Source: Chrysomallon squamiferum
Lineage: Eukaryota; Mollusca; Gastropoda; Neomphalida; Peltospiridae
Length of the DNA: 64,000 bases
NCBI GenBank assembly: GCA_012295275.1
Contig: CM022673.1
Location: 1,863,605 to 1,927,604 of the forward strand
Direction of reading: 5' to 3'
Shown here: piece by piece, positions 42,568 to 58,400 of the stretch
How the letters are laid out: each line of letters starts with the position of its first letter
Numbering within the stretch: the stretch's first letter is position 1
Translations under genes and position numbers: made by a program
The notes under the pieces: generated by a model
What the model saw: the letters and a program-made list of their open reading frames with translations, nothing else
The model's database searches: none
Told to the model about the DNA's origin: nothing

Positions 42568-43532
42568 CGTACAAAAACCTTAAGACACATAAAGAAAAAT
42601 AAAAATAAAAATGTAAACGTGATAAATCAGAAACTGTCAGTACTAAGAACAGCACGTTTCTGTATTTCTCATTAAACGATTTCGATAATTTGTGATTATC
42701 CGTGCTGTATGTTCACAATTCAGTTCTGTTATTTTCTGTTGTTGTTTGTTAATAAAACAGTGTGTTTTTAACTCATCAGCGACATGTCTCTATTAATTTG
42801 TTCTCTGCACGAAATAACCCACGTACCAAATAAACCCTTGTCCGACTCTGCTTAATGAATCGTTTCTTCTGAAAAAACCCCACTAAAATATTACATTGAA
42901 CGTATAATTCTGCTATGCATTTGGTTATCCATAAACCTGGAAACCATCTGACTTGTCCTTGGAATTATAAGCATATTTATTTATTTATTTATTTTTTTTT
43001 TTTTTTTTTCCCATAAAGATTACGCTGACAAAATCGTTTTAATTTCTTTATCCTGCTTCTTTCTTGGAGACAGTGAGAAGAAGATCGCTGATATTATAAG
43101 TTTGTTTGACGTATCCGTCCACCAAGATATTTTTATGATTTTGTTAAATGAAGCATGAACATTTTTATTAACCCCTAGCGCTTTTATCTTCTGCTTGAAT
43201 CCCGTATCAATCATTTTGCAGCAATAACACGAGAACGTCATAATGTCAGTTCGATAGTTTATCATCGCCGATTTTTATTCCATTTTTTTTTTTTCTTCTT
43301 CTCTCTGTCCCATAGTGGTGCTGTTATACTCATAACGTCATTATAAAGCAGATAACTTTTGCACAGATTGTATTTTGTTCTTTGGGATTTGTCGAAAGAC
43401 AGGTGAAATTTTTAGCAAATCCCTCTGTGGCATAAAGATCAGAAAATGTGTGTTACTGATCTATGTATTTGTATGTATGAGCGTCTCTTTTTCTGTTTCA
43501 GCTTTTTGCATATATATACGCAGAAACATACA

Positions 43533-43535
<3 letters not shown>
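42564..43535. other. Unique non-coding stretch
   Basis: ATTT run and poly-T at about 42977-43009. The 81-codon frame at 43265-43020 has no recognised family. Confidence 0.5.
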
Positions 43536-43607
<72 letters not shown>

Positions 43608-43622
43608 ACTCACTCACTCTCA
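43536..43622. repeat. (CT)n(CACT)n microsatellite
   Basis: CT to about 43603, then four CACT units. Confidence 0.5.
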
Positions 43623-44552
43623 CTAGTTTTCAAAGCTATTCATTGTGGGTAAAATGTGGGAATTGCAAAACAATTTTGTTTTTGCAGGGGAAAGGGGGGT
43701 TATATGTGTAAATAGTTCGGGCAAAACAAATCCTTTGATCATCCCTTAACCGAAGAATCACTGTATGCCCATGCCTGTTAAACTATTTTCGTTTATTTAT
43801 GTCTTAAGGCACTCATGTACATTCAGTCACTTTGTTATCTACCAGTATCAGTTTCAATGATCGTCAGAATGTGGATTTTCTTAACGATTTGTCAAGTGTA
43901 TTTTTAAAATTTTCATTTTTTTTTAATTTACGTCATACTTATTCTTTTCAATAAATTCTTTTCATCATTCATTCATTCATTCAGTATTTATTTAGTTATA
44001 TATTTACCTTCTTGATGCAGAAAAATTAATACGCTAACACATACACAATGAAATAAAAATCTTTATACAGCTGTTTCAATTTTGTAATTTCTGAATTACA
44101 GGGAAATACATAAAGGAAATGATTTTTTTTTTTCATCTTCGTGATAACTTGAACTAAACCTTTCTGCTGATATTAAAAATCTCACGACTTTCTACCGCGA
44201 GGTAAATAGTCTTCTAAGTCTTGCAAACAGTTTTTAAATACGTTTTAGATTTTATGGATTTACAGCGGGTTTCACAAGATGTGACGAGAAAAGGAAATGG
44301 ATTTGTTAAAACTGCTCTGATATTAGAAACAATCCAAAGTAGCTGATTTTCACGTTTGTTTGTCCTTTCAACATATCTGAAAAAAAAACAAGCAGTGTAT
44401 ACCAATGGAACAGTTACCATAGTAACGTCACCTAAACGACAGAAATACCTTTTTCTTAGTGCTTAATATTTGTTATTTGAACCACAATACCCTTCTGAAC
44501 GTGTGCACCTTTTTACTGAAGTCTTAACTTCGTAGTGTTTAATTTTATTCTA
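43623..44552. other. Unique non-coding stretch
   Basis: No recognisable gene. A 68-codon minus-strand frame at 44420-44214 shows no family. Confidence 0.5.
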
Positions 44553-44773
44553 TGTATGTATGCATGTATGTATGCATGTATGTATTATGTATGTATGTAT
44601 GTATGATGGTATGTATGTATGTATGTATGTATGATGGTATGTATGTATGATGGTATGTATGTATGTATGTATGTATGTATGTATGTATGTATATGTACGT
44701 ACTTATGTTCATATGTATGTGTAGGTAGGTACCTATCAATGTATATTTATATCTATATATGTATAACTGTTCG

Positions 44774-44806
<33 letters not shown>

Positions 44807-44810
44807 ATTA
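44553..44810. repeat. (ATGT)n with ATGATGGT variants, then (TA)n
   Basis: TATG units with GATGGTATG interruptions at 44603, 44632 and 44648 (approximate), then ATAT to about 44800. Confidence 0.5.
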
Positions 44811-45510
44811 TATATTATATTTATTCTGATTTTACTACAAACCCATGCATGTGATAAAATCTTCAATATTTGCATATTACATATCTCATGCACATTTTTA
44901 TACAGATTTAATTACACACGTGATCTTCTTCCTCAGTGTATGCACAGACGAACTGTGTCACACACACATCAGTTTACATTTGGCAAGCAAATACATCAAT
45001 AAACAGGTGAATTCAGAATCGGCTGTACGTGCAGTGAGACACAAAGAGAGGAAGAGTGAAATATACATAACAGACAGACAGACAGAAATATAGACCATTA
45101 CGTTTGCGGTACATCCCACCACAATAAACAACGGCACCAGTAAATTATTTCTGAAAGTTTGGATCCATTCTTTGATAAGCAGCACCGGCTTGTGTCGGCC
45201 CTCGAGATCTTTATATTGATGTATTTTGCAATCAACATTCTGCTGGGATCATGTTAATAATTAATGCTCTTGTTGTTGTAAATTACCATAAATTCCTTTC
45301 GATGGTTGTAATTCTTGAAGTCTCCAGCTTGGCTGAAGCATCCTCAAGAATCCTTTTGTCTAAAGGCGAGGAGAGCGCAGATCGATGGTTAAGTAAGAGA
45401 CCGACACAAGTTGCAGCTCGGAACCTAGAGTTCACGGAGGACGTTGACAGAAGTGTCGACCGATAAAACAGAATGTGAAAAAAAAAAACAATAAATAAAT
45501 AAAAGTAAAA
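44811..45510. other. Unique stretch with an unrecognised frame
   Basis: The plus-strand frame at 45251-45466 (72 codons with stop) has ordinary amino-acid composition but no recognised family and no splice signals that settle it. Confidence 0.5.
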
Positions 45511-45519
45511 GAGAAAAGT

Positions 45520-45610
45520 GATGGGCGTTTACGTGGCACCGTGTTGTGAGCACTTCGTTCCCCACCCGTGTTCAAGTTCAGATTAGATCATCGGTTTCGA
45601 TCTCTGATGC
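45520..45610 (+). mobile_element. Possible tRNA-derived SINE remnant
   Basis: TGGCACCGTGTTGTGAGC resembles a Pol III A box, and about 35 bp later GTGTTCAAGTTC resembles a B box. The spacing is tRNA-like, but both boxes are imperfect and no further copies were confirmed. Confidence 0.5.
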
Positions 45611-45775
45611 TGCTTTTTTTTTACTCGACTGACGAAGACGGGAAGGTTTGTTTGCAAGGAGTTTGAGTCGTTCAGACGTCACCTGTAGTTTTCTCTGCTG
45701 AAGTTCAATACAGATATATTTTGTTTTTTAGATCTATAACTCGCAGATAAAGTGCTGGTTTTCTTCTGTTATGCA

Positions 45776-45780
45776 GCAGC

Positions 45781-45816
<36 letters not shown>

Positions 45817-45833
45817 AATAATAATAATAATAA

Positions 45834-45864
<31 letters not shown>

Positions 45865-45901
45865 AAGAAGAAGAAGAAAAAAGAAGAAGAAGAAGAAGAA
45901 A
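45776..45901. repeat. (CAA)n(AAT)n(AAG)n three-step trinucleotide array
   Basis: About 12 CAA/ACA units, then about 7 AAT units, then about 22 AAG units with one AAAA interruption. Each motif differs from the next by one base. Confidence 0.5.
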
Positions 45902-45976
45902 CTGCAGTTATTAACTTTTGAAATTTAGACTTTTTTTGAAATTGAAAACTGAAAAAGAAAAAAAAATATATTTTTT

Positions 45977-46123
45977 TTCTACGATTATAAGCACACTGAC
46001 ACAGGCATACAGGGAAGCACATACCAAATCGTTTGATTAGCCACTAGAGAAGCACTGAGTGGAACGGGAAATAGCACTGAGCCTTTCATAAACCAACCAG
46101 TAGGTGTTGATTCTGCACGAAAC
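45977..46123 (-). mobile_element. Interspersed repeat family A, copy 2
   Basis: Inverted counterpart of 8890-9029 with the same end points, ending (in element orientation) in an A/T-rich tail. It carries an insertion of about 7 bp in the CCCACTCAGTG region relative to copy 1. Confidence 0.5.
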
Positions 46124-46696
46124 TGTATTGATAAAAGAGGAACAAGAAGCTGTAACGTTTCTTTTTATTATTATTTATTTTTTTCAGATTTTGTATTGAT
46201 CTTGGAGTGTACACGATTCATAAACAAACAAAGTTTTCTTTCTCATGATTACAGTGCAGAAAGCAAATATGACATAACGACTTTTTCTCCGCTTATATCA
46301 ATAACCAGCATGGAACAACAACAACAACCAAAAAATAAAAAAAGAAAAGAAAAGAAAAGAAAATAGGGTCTCTCTCTGAATATCTGTACATACATACATA
46401 TATATATGTATGGGTATGTTTTATTGGCATGTATATATATATGTATATAAGTTCGTGTAGGTGTATGTAAGTCTTTCAATTTGTTTTATGTATATATATA
46501 TATGTATGTATGTATGTATGTTATTTATGTTTGAATGTTTTTTGTTTGTATGAGTGTGTCTATATTTGTTTATTCCAGCTGAATGTATCTATATTTCATT
46601 ACGTAGCTGATGAGAAACACATAGATACTCTTAATATATAACATTTAGATAATAACCTTTGCTATATCAGTGATAACCTATGATTATTCTGCTGTC
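46124..46696. other. Non-coding stretch with TA/TATG runs
   Basis: Short CATA, TATA and TATG arrays at 46388-46525. No gene. Confidence 0.5.
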
Positions 46697-46910
46697 AAAA
46701 TACGTGAAAATCCCAAATGATAAAAATATTGTAACAGTGTATACAGAGAAAACATACAAATATCAGTTAAACAATTTAGATAAAGCTTTGACCTATACAC
46801 TGAAACAAAACAAGTTGATCCAAGGGCGGACCAGAAATTTCTGTTATTGTTGTCTATAAATGGAAGGTAGGTGTAAAACAGGGGTGTGTGTCTCAGCAAC
46901 ACATCACCCT
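46697..46910 (-). mobile_element. Interspersed repeat family B, copy 2
   Basis: Inverted counterpart of 19915-20150, without the 61-bp duplication. Shares the CAAGGGCGG, AAGCTTTGACCTA and TCAGCAACA blocks in the same order. Confidence 0.5.
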
Positions 46911-47410
46911 ACCACACCCAGACCCACCCTGGAGAAAAGCCAACGAAAACAAAAATTCACTTTCTGTTAGTTCGTAGAGAACCAAATCCGTGAGATATTG
47001 CATGCCTAAAAGGAATTTCGAACAAGAGGTTCTTTTGTTGCTGTCTATAACTCTGTATAAAATTTATGACATTTTTTGTCATAAGTTTAAATAAAGAATT
47101 CCTTTGACCTTTTGCCTGTTTTTATTAAACTGAGGTGTTTATTGGCTTTGTTGTTCTGAATGGAAATCTAAAGAGTTTCGGAAAACCAATATAAAAATCT
47201 GGGTACGCGACAACAGTAATGAACCACTGCAACAGGTGACAAGTATATCAACGTAAAACCATTGTTGATCGTAAAAGTAACAAAAGGATGAAAACAAAGA
47301 ACATGCAGATACGAGTTTGTCGTAAAAAAAAAAAAAAATTGTTATTAATTTCCCGATGAATCTGTTCAACACGAAATAAAGTAACTGTATTTATAATCAT
47401 AATAGCAACG
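46911..47410. other. Unique non-coding stretch
   Basis: A small inverted repeat, TTATGACATTTTTTGTCATAA, is centred at about 47074. No gene. Confidence 0.5.
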
Positions 47411-47442
47411 ATGACTAATACTACTACTAATAATAATAATAA

Positions 47443-47473
<31 letters not shown>

Positions 47474-47660
47474 AAGGAATAGTAATAGTAACAGTAATAA
47501 TATTTATTATCACATACATACGCACAAACATTCATACATACATACATACATACATAAATACATACATACATACATACATACATACATACATACATACATA
47601 CATACATACATACATACATACATACATAAATACATACATACATACATACATTAGGTTGTC
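47411..47660. repeat. (AAT)n(AAG)n, spacer, (CATA)n array
   Basis: AAT/AAG to about 47475, a short AGT/AAT spacer, then about 30 CATA units with CATAAATA interruptions. Confidence 0.5.
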
Positions 47661-50682
<3,022 letters not shown>

Positions 50683-50798
50683 CATCCATCCATCCATCCA
50701 TAATTCCATCCATCCATCCGTTCTACCATCATTAATTTCATTTCTGTATATAATCCATCCATCCATTCATCCATCCATCCATCCATCCATCCATCCAT

Positions 50799-50830
<32 letters not shown>

Positions 50831-51030
50831 TCATCCATCCATCCGTCCATTCATCCATCCATCCATCCATCCATCCATCCATCCATCCATCCATCCATCC
50901 ATCCATCCATCCATCCATCCATCCATCCATCCATCCATCCATTCATCCATCCATACATCCATCCATTCATCCATCCATTCATCCATCCATTCATCCATCC
51001 ATCCATCCGTCCGTTCGTCAGTTCATCCAT
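50683..51030. repeat. (ATCC)n tetranucleotide array
   Basis: About 350 bp of CCAT units with scattered CCGT and TTCAT variants, plus an imperfect tandem duplication of the left part (an ATTAATTTGATTTCTG-like segment, then TATATAATCCATCC, at about 50658 and 50730). Asp-Gly-Trp-Met frames are translated repeat. Confidence 0.5.
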
Positions 51031-51132
51031 CAACTCTTATATTTAAAAATTTGAGATGACTGTCAAAATATTTCCGAAAAGATATAAATTATATTTGTAT
51101 GTCTTGTGCTTCTTTCTAGCTGTTTACACACC

Positions 51133-51163
<31 letters not shown>

Positions 51164-51859
51164 GTGCAAGCAACACGCATTTGTTTAATAATTACTCTCC
51201 TAAACCGTTCAGCGGTAATCACCATTGCTATACATTAATTTTCTAATTGTGTCCATCTCGTGACAATACGAGGTGAAAATGAAAATCATTTTAACTTCGT
51301 CTGCTTCACAGTTCACATCAGTTGATTAAAACATTCGATTCACGGACAAAGCCGTTCGTTGACAGAGTTATCAAATTTTAATGTCGTAGTGGTTTTCGTG
51401 TATGGATTGTTTGTATTCAGAAGTACGTTTAGGTAAACAGTATTGTTACGATATTGATGACGGGAAAAAAAGCCTGGAGTGATACGAAAACTGCCGAGGA
51501 AACCGGATGTTCTAAATAATATTTAGAAGAACAATAACTCTGCATGAACTGGTCGAAATAGTTGCATCAATAATTTTTCCAGAATCAGAGAGAACAATAA
51601 ACATACATACATACAAACAAACAAACAAACAAACACCCAAACAAACAAATAAACAAAACAAAAAATACCATAAAAAAACAAGTTGTTAAAATGTAATAAA
51701 CGAATGAATGAATGAATAAATTACAAAAAGTGAAATAAATAAATGATATAAATTACTACAGAATTAAATAGGCATAGATTGATTTAAATACTTTAGTGAT
51801 ACCAAATATGCAATTGCTTTTGTATAATTTATAGATGAAGGAAAACACATCTCCGACAC
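51031..51859. other. AT-rich non-coding stretch
   Basis: TA at about 51132-51158 and CATA/CAAA at 51600-51660. No gene. Confidence 0.5.
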
Positions 51860-52140
51860 ACCATAAGTTACTCTTTTCGATTAGCAGTAATGGATTTAAT
51901 AGACTCACACTCCCGTAAACAGGAATACATTTACGAGCACGGTTTCTGGCAAACTAACGTTAGTCACGATGTATTGGCTGGATGAAGAAACAATAAACAA
52001 ACAAGATGAGTTTTCCTATGACCTTTAAATCCAGTCACGATGCTCCAGTCTACAGCAAAACCTCCGTAGAAGTCACGGGACTGTTTCTGCGCTAGCTGGT
52101 CACATTTTTCGCCAGCACTCTAACCAAAGAGCCACTGGCC
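51860..52140 (-). mobile_element. tRNA-derived SINE, copy with recognisable head
   Basis: The minus strand starts near 52140 with TGGCTCTTTGGTTAGAGTG, an A-box-like tRNA D-arm region, then CCAGCTAGCG. The 3' part shares an AGCAGTAATGG/AGCAGCAATG-type block with the copy at 52925-53122. The B box is degenerate. Pol III origin is inferred from the A box and the shared body. Confidence 0.5.
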
Positions 52141-52563
52141 TTCATCTGTTAATTGAGTTGAAGAATAAAATTAATAATTCAGATGTTAATTGTCTGAACG
52201 ATGACGTGAAGAAAATCCTTCTATTTCCCATACACACGTTCTGCATTTAGAAATTATGTCGCATAGCGCGACATCAATATTTGCGTTCAGGTCTGTCCTG
52301 TTAATTCCAGTTGACATTTACATGCATTCGTATTTCTGAAGCAGTGGTTTAATGTAGAGTAGAAATCTGATTTACATAAAATAAATAATGTTTATTCATT
52401 TGTAATTGGAAGGAAAATAAAAATAAATAAATTCGTTTTTTGTAAAAATGTTTATGCTTCTGAGATTGTTGTAAAATAATTATGAAACAATATTTTTGTA
52501 CAAGTGGGTGTTTGACTTGTATTTTTAAAGCAAAAAGGGAAAAGGCAAGAATAATAATAATAA

Positions 52564-52601
<38 letters not shown>

Positions 52602-52924
52602 CAACAACAACAACGATATTTATACTTAGATTTTTAAAGTTACTTCATTCTCATTTAGAATCGTGATAATCATAACAGCTCGAAGATATTTTGATATTAA
52701 ATATACAGTTTAACATATTTAAAATTTTAAATATTTATGCTAAACGACCTCATATCTTTCAGTGAAAATACTGGATATTCGAAGTTTATTTAACACTGTG
52801 TAGATGTATACACATCCTGACAGAAGATAAACACAGAGAAGCAGGGATGTAATGAAAGAAACTAGCGGAGTGACACACATTACAACTGTTATGTTCTTAA
52901 TAGGTAATGAAAGAAGAAATCACC
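52141..52924. other. Non-coding stretch
   Basis: AAT/AAC array at about 52549-52612, otherwise unique AT-rich DNA. Confidence 0.5.
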
Positions 52925-53122
52925 TGTCCCCACAATCTTTTTCAATTAGCAGCAATGTCGTTTTATATGTATAAAGCATTCACACGAATGAACATATCAC
53001 GGCATTTAACAAGTAGGACATAGACTGGGAAAGTAAATGATGCAAATGGCGCGATGAAGAAGCTATATATCCTGCCATCCAAAACCTTCCACGCTTATGC
53101 TCTAACCACTGCACCAGACCCT
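52925..53122 (-). mobile_element. tRNA-derived SINE, second nearby copy
   Basis: The A box TGGTGCAGTGGTTAGAGC (53116-53099, minus strand) fits TRGYNNARNGG. A B-box-like GGTTTTGGATGGC follows at tRNA-like spacing. Same orientation as the copy about 1 kb to the left and shorter in the body. Confidence 0.5.
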
Positions 53123-53199
53123 GCATAAGCAGGTAGAAAAATAGAGAGGCGGGAAGGCAGACAGACAGAGAGATAGCGCTAATGCAGTTATCGCCAATA

Positions 53200-53720
53200 A
53201 ATTGTTATTCAGAGAAATTAAAACCACATTCCGTTCGTGCATGGTTTGATGCAATTTTCAAAAGGAGACTTTCAATTTGGGAAACAGAATGAATTCAACA
53301 CCGTTCATAACGTGACCAGATTTGCTGATGTCAAGGGGGGGATGACACATTCTGCCGGCGTTATAATAATACCAATCGCAGTTCGATAATTTAGTGAAAA
53401 TATTTGGAATATGCCGTCTGATCGCTGACCGTGGCATCCATTAATTCCAGCTCTGAGCTTTGTGATGAGCGAGCTTTCACGACACTTGACCACATGTCCA
53501 GCAGGCCGTAAACAATGCCCAGACGATGGTTTAATCAGAGATCACTAGACAGTTTCCGCCTAATTGTTGTCTTTCACAATATTGTCAAGAATGATGATCG
53601 TGTGTAGCTGCTTCCAATCAAGGGTCGTAAAAACAAGAAGGAAAGGTTGAGGAGGCGATACGCCTAAGCTGCAGCCATCACAGACTAAACACAGGGCCGA
53701 CGAACGTATAAATTGTCTTT
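53200..53720. other. Complex CpG-bearing patch, candidate conserved non-coding DNA
   Basis: Non-repetitive and balanced in composition. A 62-codon minus-strand frame (53493-53305) has no recognised family. Confidence 0.5.
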
Positions 53721-54372
53721 AATGAAAACAGACACAGAAAAGGCTTGTAATTTGCGAAAGCTCGCGTTTGAACGCTGGAAACGTCTAATTGATTCTAATG
53801 ACAGAGAGAATTTAAGGAGACAAGCATTTGTCGGAGACTAAACTATTCAGATATAAATTTCCACTTATCATTTCTGTCTGTATAATAGATACTTTGTTGT
53901 TTTAATTTTAATTCTGGAATCGTTCTTTATTCTGATATTAAAAGGAGACTTGGGTTTCCGAATTGTCTGTTTATTAAAGCAGTATGCTCTAAAATGGAAT
54001 CCAGAATCTCCTAGTACTGCTGCACTTAAAAAGTTGATGAAACCGATAACTGTCCTAAGTAGAACGTCTGTTAAAGATAATGTGTTTATTCACTTCGACC
54101 AGACTTACTTACTATGACAGACAGATATACAGACAGATAGATAGATAGATAGATAGAGAGACAGAGAGAAAGGCAAATAGGCGGACAAAGAAAGAGGGTT
54201 TTTAAGCTGAATTGTTAACATAAAGCTAGTATTGAACATCACTGATTATTTTCAGATATTTGATAATTCTGACATAATTAGAGTCTTCTTTGGAAATCCC
54301 TTTAATCCTTAATTTGCCTTTGCGCAAACAGTGTATCAAACTGTCTGTCTGGCTTTATGTCTGTCTGAGTGT
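53721..54372. other. Unique non-coding stretch
   Basis: A short TAGA run at about 54136-54157; no gene. Confidence 0.5.

Positions 54373-54462
<90 letters not shown>
54373..54462. repeat. (GA)n microsatellite
   Basis: About 45 GA units, preceded by CTGT-rich sequence. Confidence 0.5.
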
Positions 54463-54465
<3 letters not shown>

Positions 54466-54924
54466 ATTTCAAGATCTAAATTAATTTATTTTACTAAATG
54501 TATTTTACATTTACAACATAGGTTTTCTCAAAATAAAATCAATGCGTTTAGGCTGCCGCTGTACCGAAATGAAATCGATTGTTTCAACAATGTCCTTGAC
54601 ATAGTAAGACTCGTAAAATCGTTAACTTATTTCTTTTTCCGTATTTTCTTTTCTGTAAATCCCAGAATTTGAACAATAAACTGCTTTTTACGGGAAACTT
54701 GTTAAACAGCAAAGAAATTTCCAGTTCGTGCTTATCTGATGCAATCATTTTCTTCTATTTAAGGAATTTTAAGAACAATATATCACAACTGACCTAGTTT
54801 CAGAATTTCAGAGAAATGTAAATGGACAGGAAGAGAAACGAAGAAGAACAAAGGAAACAGGAATGCAGTTTGATAGTTTATTCTTTAAATTTAAATCACG
54901 TGACGGCACTTTCTAGCGTGCCTG
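54463..54924. other. Unique non-coding stretch
   Basis: The open frame leaving the GA array toward 54672 has no recognised family. Confidence 0.5.
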
Positions 54925-55125
54925 TATGTATGTGAGTGTGTGCGTGCGTGCGTGTATATGTGTCTCACTTTCTGTTTATGTATGCATGTCTATGTATGTA
55001 TGTATGTATGTCTATATGTGTGTCTGTCTGTGTCTATATGTGTGTATGTATATGTGTGTTGTTGTATTGTATGTATGTATTGTATGTATGTGTGTATGTA
55101 TGTATGTGTATGTACATATGTGTAG
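54925..55125. repeat. TATG/TGTG tetranucleotide-dinucleotide mosaic
   Basis: TATG and GTGT units in irregular order, open in three plus-strand frames. Confidence 0.5.
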
Positions 55126-55459
55126 TGTTCTAGATACAGAATCACCAGGCTGGTCTGGCTTGGGAAAGTTTAAATGCACTATTTAAAGAAAGCCTGTTTA
55201 AATCAAATGATAGCCTTAGCATTATAAACGATCTATTACTGAATCAGTGTCTTACGGTCTTGTTTCAAGACCGATGACTCCACATCATTGTACAGCTGCC
55301 AGATCTTATTAATTCACAGACGGCTTGAAATAAATTTCTATAACATAGTTATATTAGTTACCTTTACATGACTCACTTGTTGATCAGTACATGTAGCAAA
55401 TTCTGACCATTTTATGTTAATTTTACTTCTTCATCATTATCAGGATTTTATCATTTAAT

Positions 55460-55781
55460 TTTATTCATATTGTTTCTGCTACTACCAATACTTCAACTAC
55501 CACTACCACTATTATTATTGTTATTGTTATTACTATTATTATCACTCCATACTGCTGTCACTATCACTGCTACAATAGCAACAACAACCACCACCACTAC
55601 TACTTAATGCTTTAACTACTGCTACCACAATAAGTACTACTATATCCACTACTATCACTACTACTACTACCATCACCACCACTATTATTATTATTGTTAT
55701 TGTTATTATTTTTTTATTATTATATTATTATTACTATTGTTATTGTTATTGCTATTGCTATTGGTATTGTTGTTGTTGTTG

Positions 55782-55829
<48 letters not shown>
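55460..55829. repeat. Degenerate ACT/ATT trinucleotide mosaic ending in pure (ATT)n
   Basis: ACT, ACC, ATT and GTT units over about 370 bp, purest at 55780-55829. Confidence 0.5.
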
Positions 55830-55830
<1 letters not shown>

Positions 55831-56379
55831 ATTTTTACAAACCTTTTAACATCTCTTAAAAAGATTGTATTTCAGCGGATAAAGAGATCTCAGTTCCAAA
55901 CTGCAGCCGTCTATTTGTAGACACTCAGTTGATTGAAATGCAGACATTGACGCCTCGCTGGCAAACAAAGACGATGTTAGTGAACCTCAGACATCGAGAT
56001 TTGAATGTAAAGAGATAGCTTATTAGCCAAGGTTGTTATTTATCTTACATTCTTCACCACTGACCACTCGAGTAACGCACTTTCAGTGGGGCCAGTGATT
56101 CATTGTCTTAGTAATGTCATCACAAGACTCGTTGACAAATCAGAGTTAATATCCTCTTGCTTCAGTTGTAATGGTTTTGTATTAGTGTCGCAGTGTCTGA
56201 TTACTACAATCAGGTCATGGTTACATTTGCAGAGATAACTGTCAATTTCCATTATTAATTCAACGGCAATTCATTTAAGCGGTTTAAGTATACATTACTC
56301 ACACATACATAGAAATATATATTTATATATATACACACACATCGAAAGATATATTTATATATACATACACATATATACA
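55830..56379. other. Unique non-coding stretch
   Basis: Mixed composition; TA/CA runs at the right end. Confidence 0.5.
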
Positions 56380-57180
<801 letters not shown>

Positions 57181-58400
57181 CCTGGACTAACCGCTCATAA
57201 ATATTAATGAGATACAAATATTATTAGCACCGTCTGGGAGAATGGAAGAGAAACAGTGGAGGATTGAGTCCAGATGTGATTGAAATCTACGTAGGAGATG
57301 ATAATACCATTAACCACTGAAAATAGATTCATTAACAATTATCATTAGTAACTAGAGAAAATTTTGAAAGTTCAAGGTTACATCTGAATGGTTCAAGATC
57401 ATTGCCACGGGCTTCTCTTGTCTACTGAAGTGTCACAGTCTTGACAAATATATTGGACACATCTGGGTCTTGTATTGATATTTAATAGCTGTTATGAACC
57501 AACAGAATTGCTACTTATGTTAACTGTATAACCACTTTTGTAAGGCTCAGACGTGCCTATCATTGGTCGCTCTCAGACACTGTCATCAAAGCTTCAGTAA
57601 TTTAACTTACAGCATGTTGTATACTTCGTACAGAATTTAGCGTGACAGGTGTGTCTGAGTAACTAAAATAAGCAACAGACGATGGAGCTGTTTTAAATAT
57701 CAAAATTGTTATTTCGAAAACGAACGTAACATTTTGATATTATTAATTTTTTGAACGCTTTGTTCCTCCTACAGATCACGAAAAAGAAGAAGAAGAAAGA
57801 AAGATTAAAACAACAGGAAGAAAAATGACAAGAGATAACGACATGCATATTACAATATCGACGGCATCGACCACGTCTTAATTTGAAATTCTTACGTCAG
57901 AGCAGGCAAATGATGCTGCATCAGAACTTGGTCATGCGGTGGCCTTCAGAAATCAAAGACAGAGAAAATGAGATACCGAGTTGTCACCGAATTCAAATTT
58001 GTTGATTCGCCCAATATAAACACGTCACGCGTCAAAAATAAAAGAGCGCCTGACAGTCTAACAAATGGCTCGATTGCATCATTACCGGCTTTAAGTGTGC
58101 AATCAGGATTTGAAGAAGGACAGGTGATTCCCAGGAGAGGCTGCTTCTTTTAAGGTCCGATTGAACTGAGTGACAGAGGCTCGACCCTGGTCCTTGCTAT
58201 GTAATCAGGGTGTCAGACCCAACTAATTAACTGCCACAGAGACGTAACCGAAACGATCGCGACACAGAACGATTAGTCTGCGAAGAATTAATCCGGCCAA
58301 ATGGAAGAGAGGCGCCGCCTTAATTTCGATTGAAAGTGCTGAAGTAACGTTCGTGTTGATGTAAACATTCTTCACAGAAATTCAGATGGAAGCAGTTGTA
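57181..58400. other. Extended complex sequence, candidate conserved regulatory DNA
   Basis: About 1.2 kb with little internal repetition except an AAG run at 57785-57797. The left end carries AT-rich homeodomain-like motifs (ATTAATGAG, ATTATTAGC) between less AT-rich flanks. The part at 57850-58350 is CpG-bearing. A short plus-strand frame at 57968-58153 has no recognised family. Confidence 0.5.

Noticed and set aside
45251-45466. 72-codon frame with ordinary composition
   Set aside because: No recognised similarity, no promoter or splice evidence.
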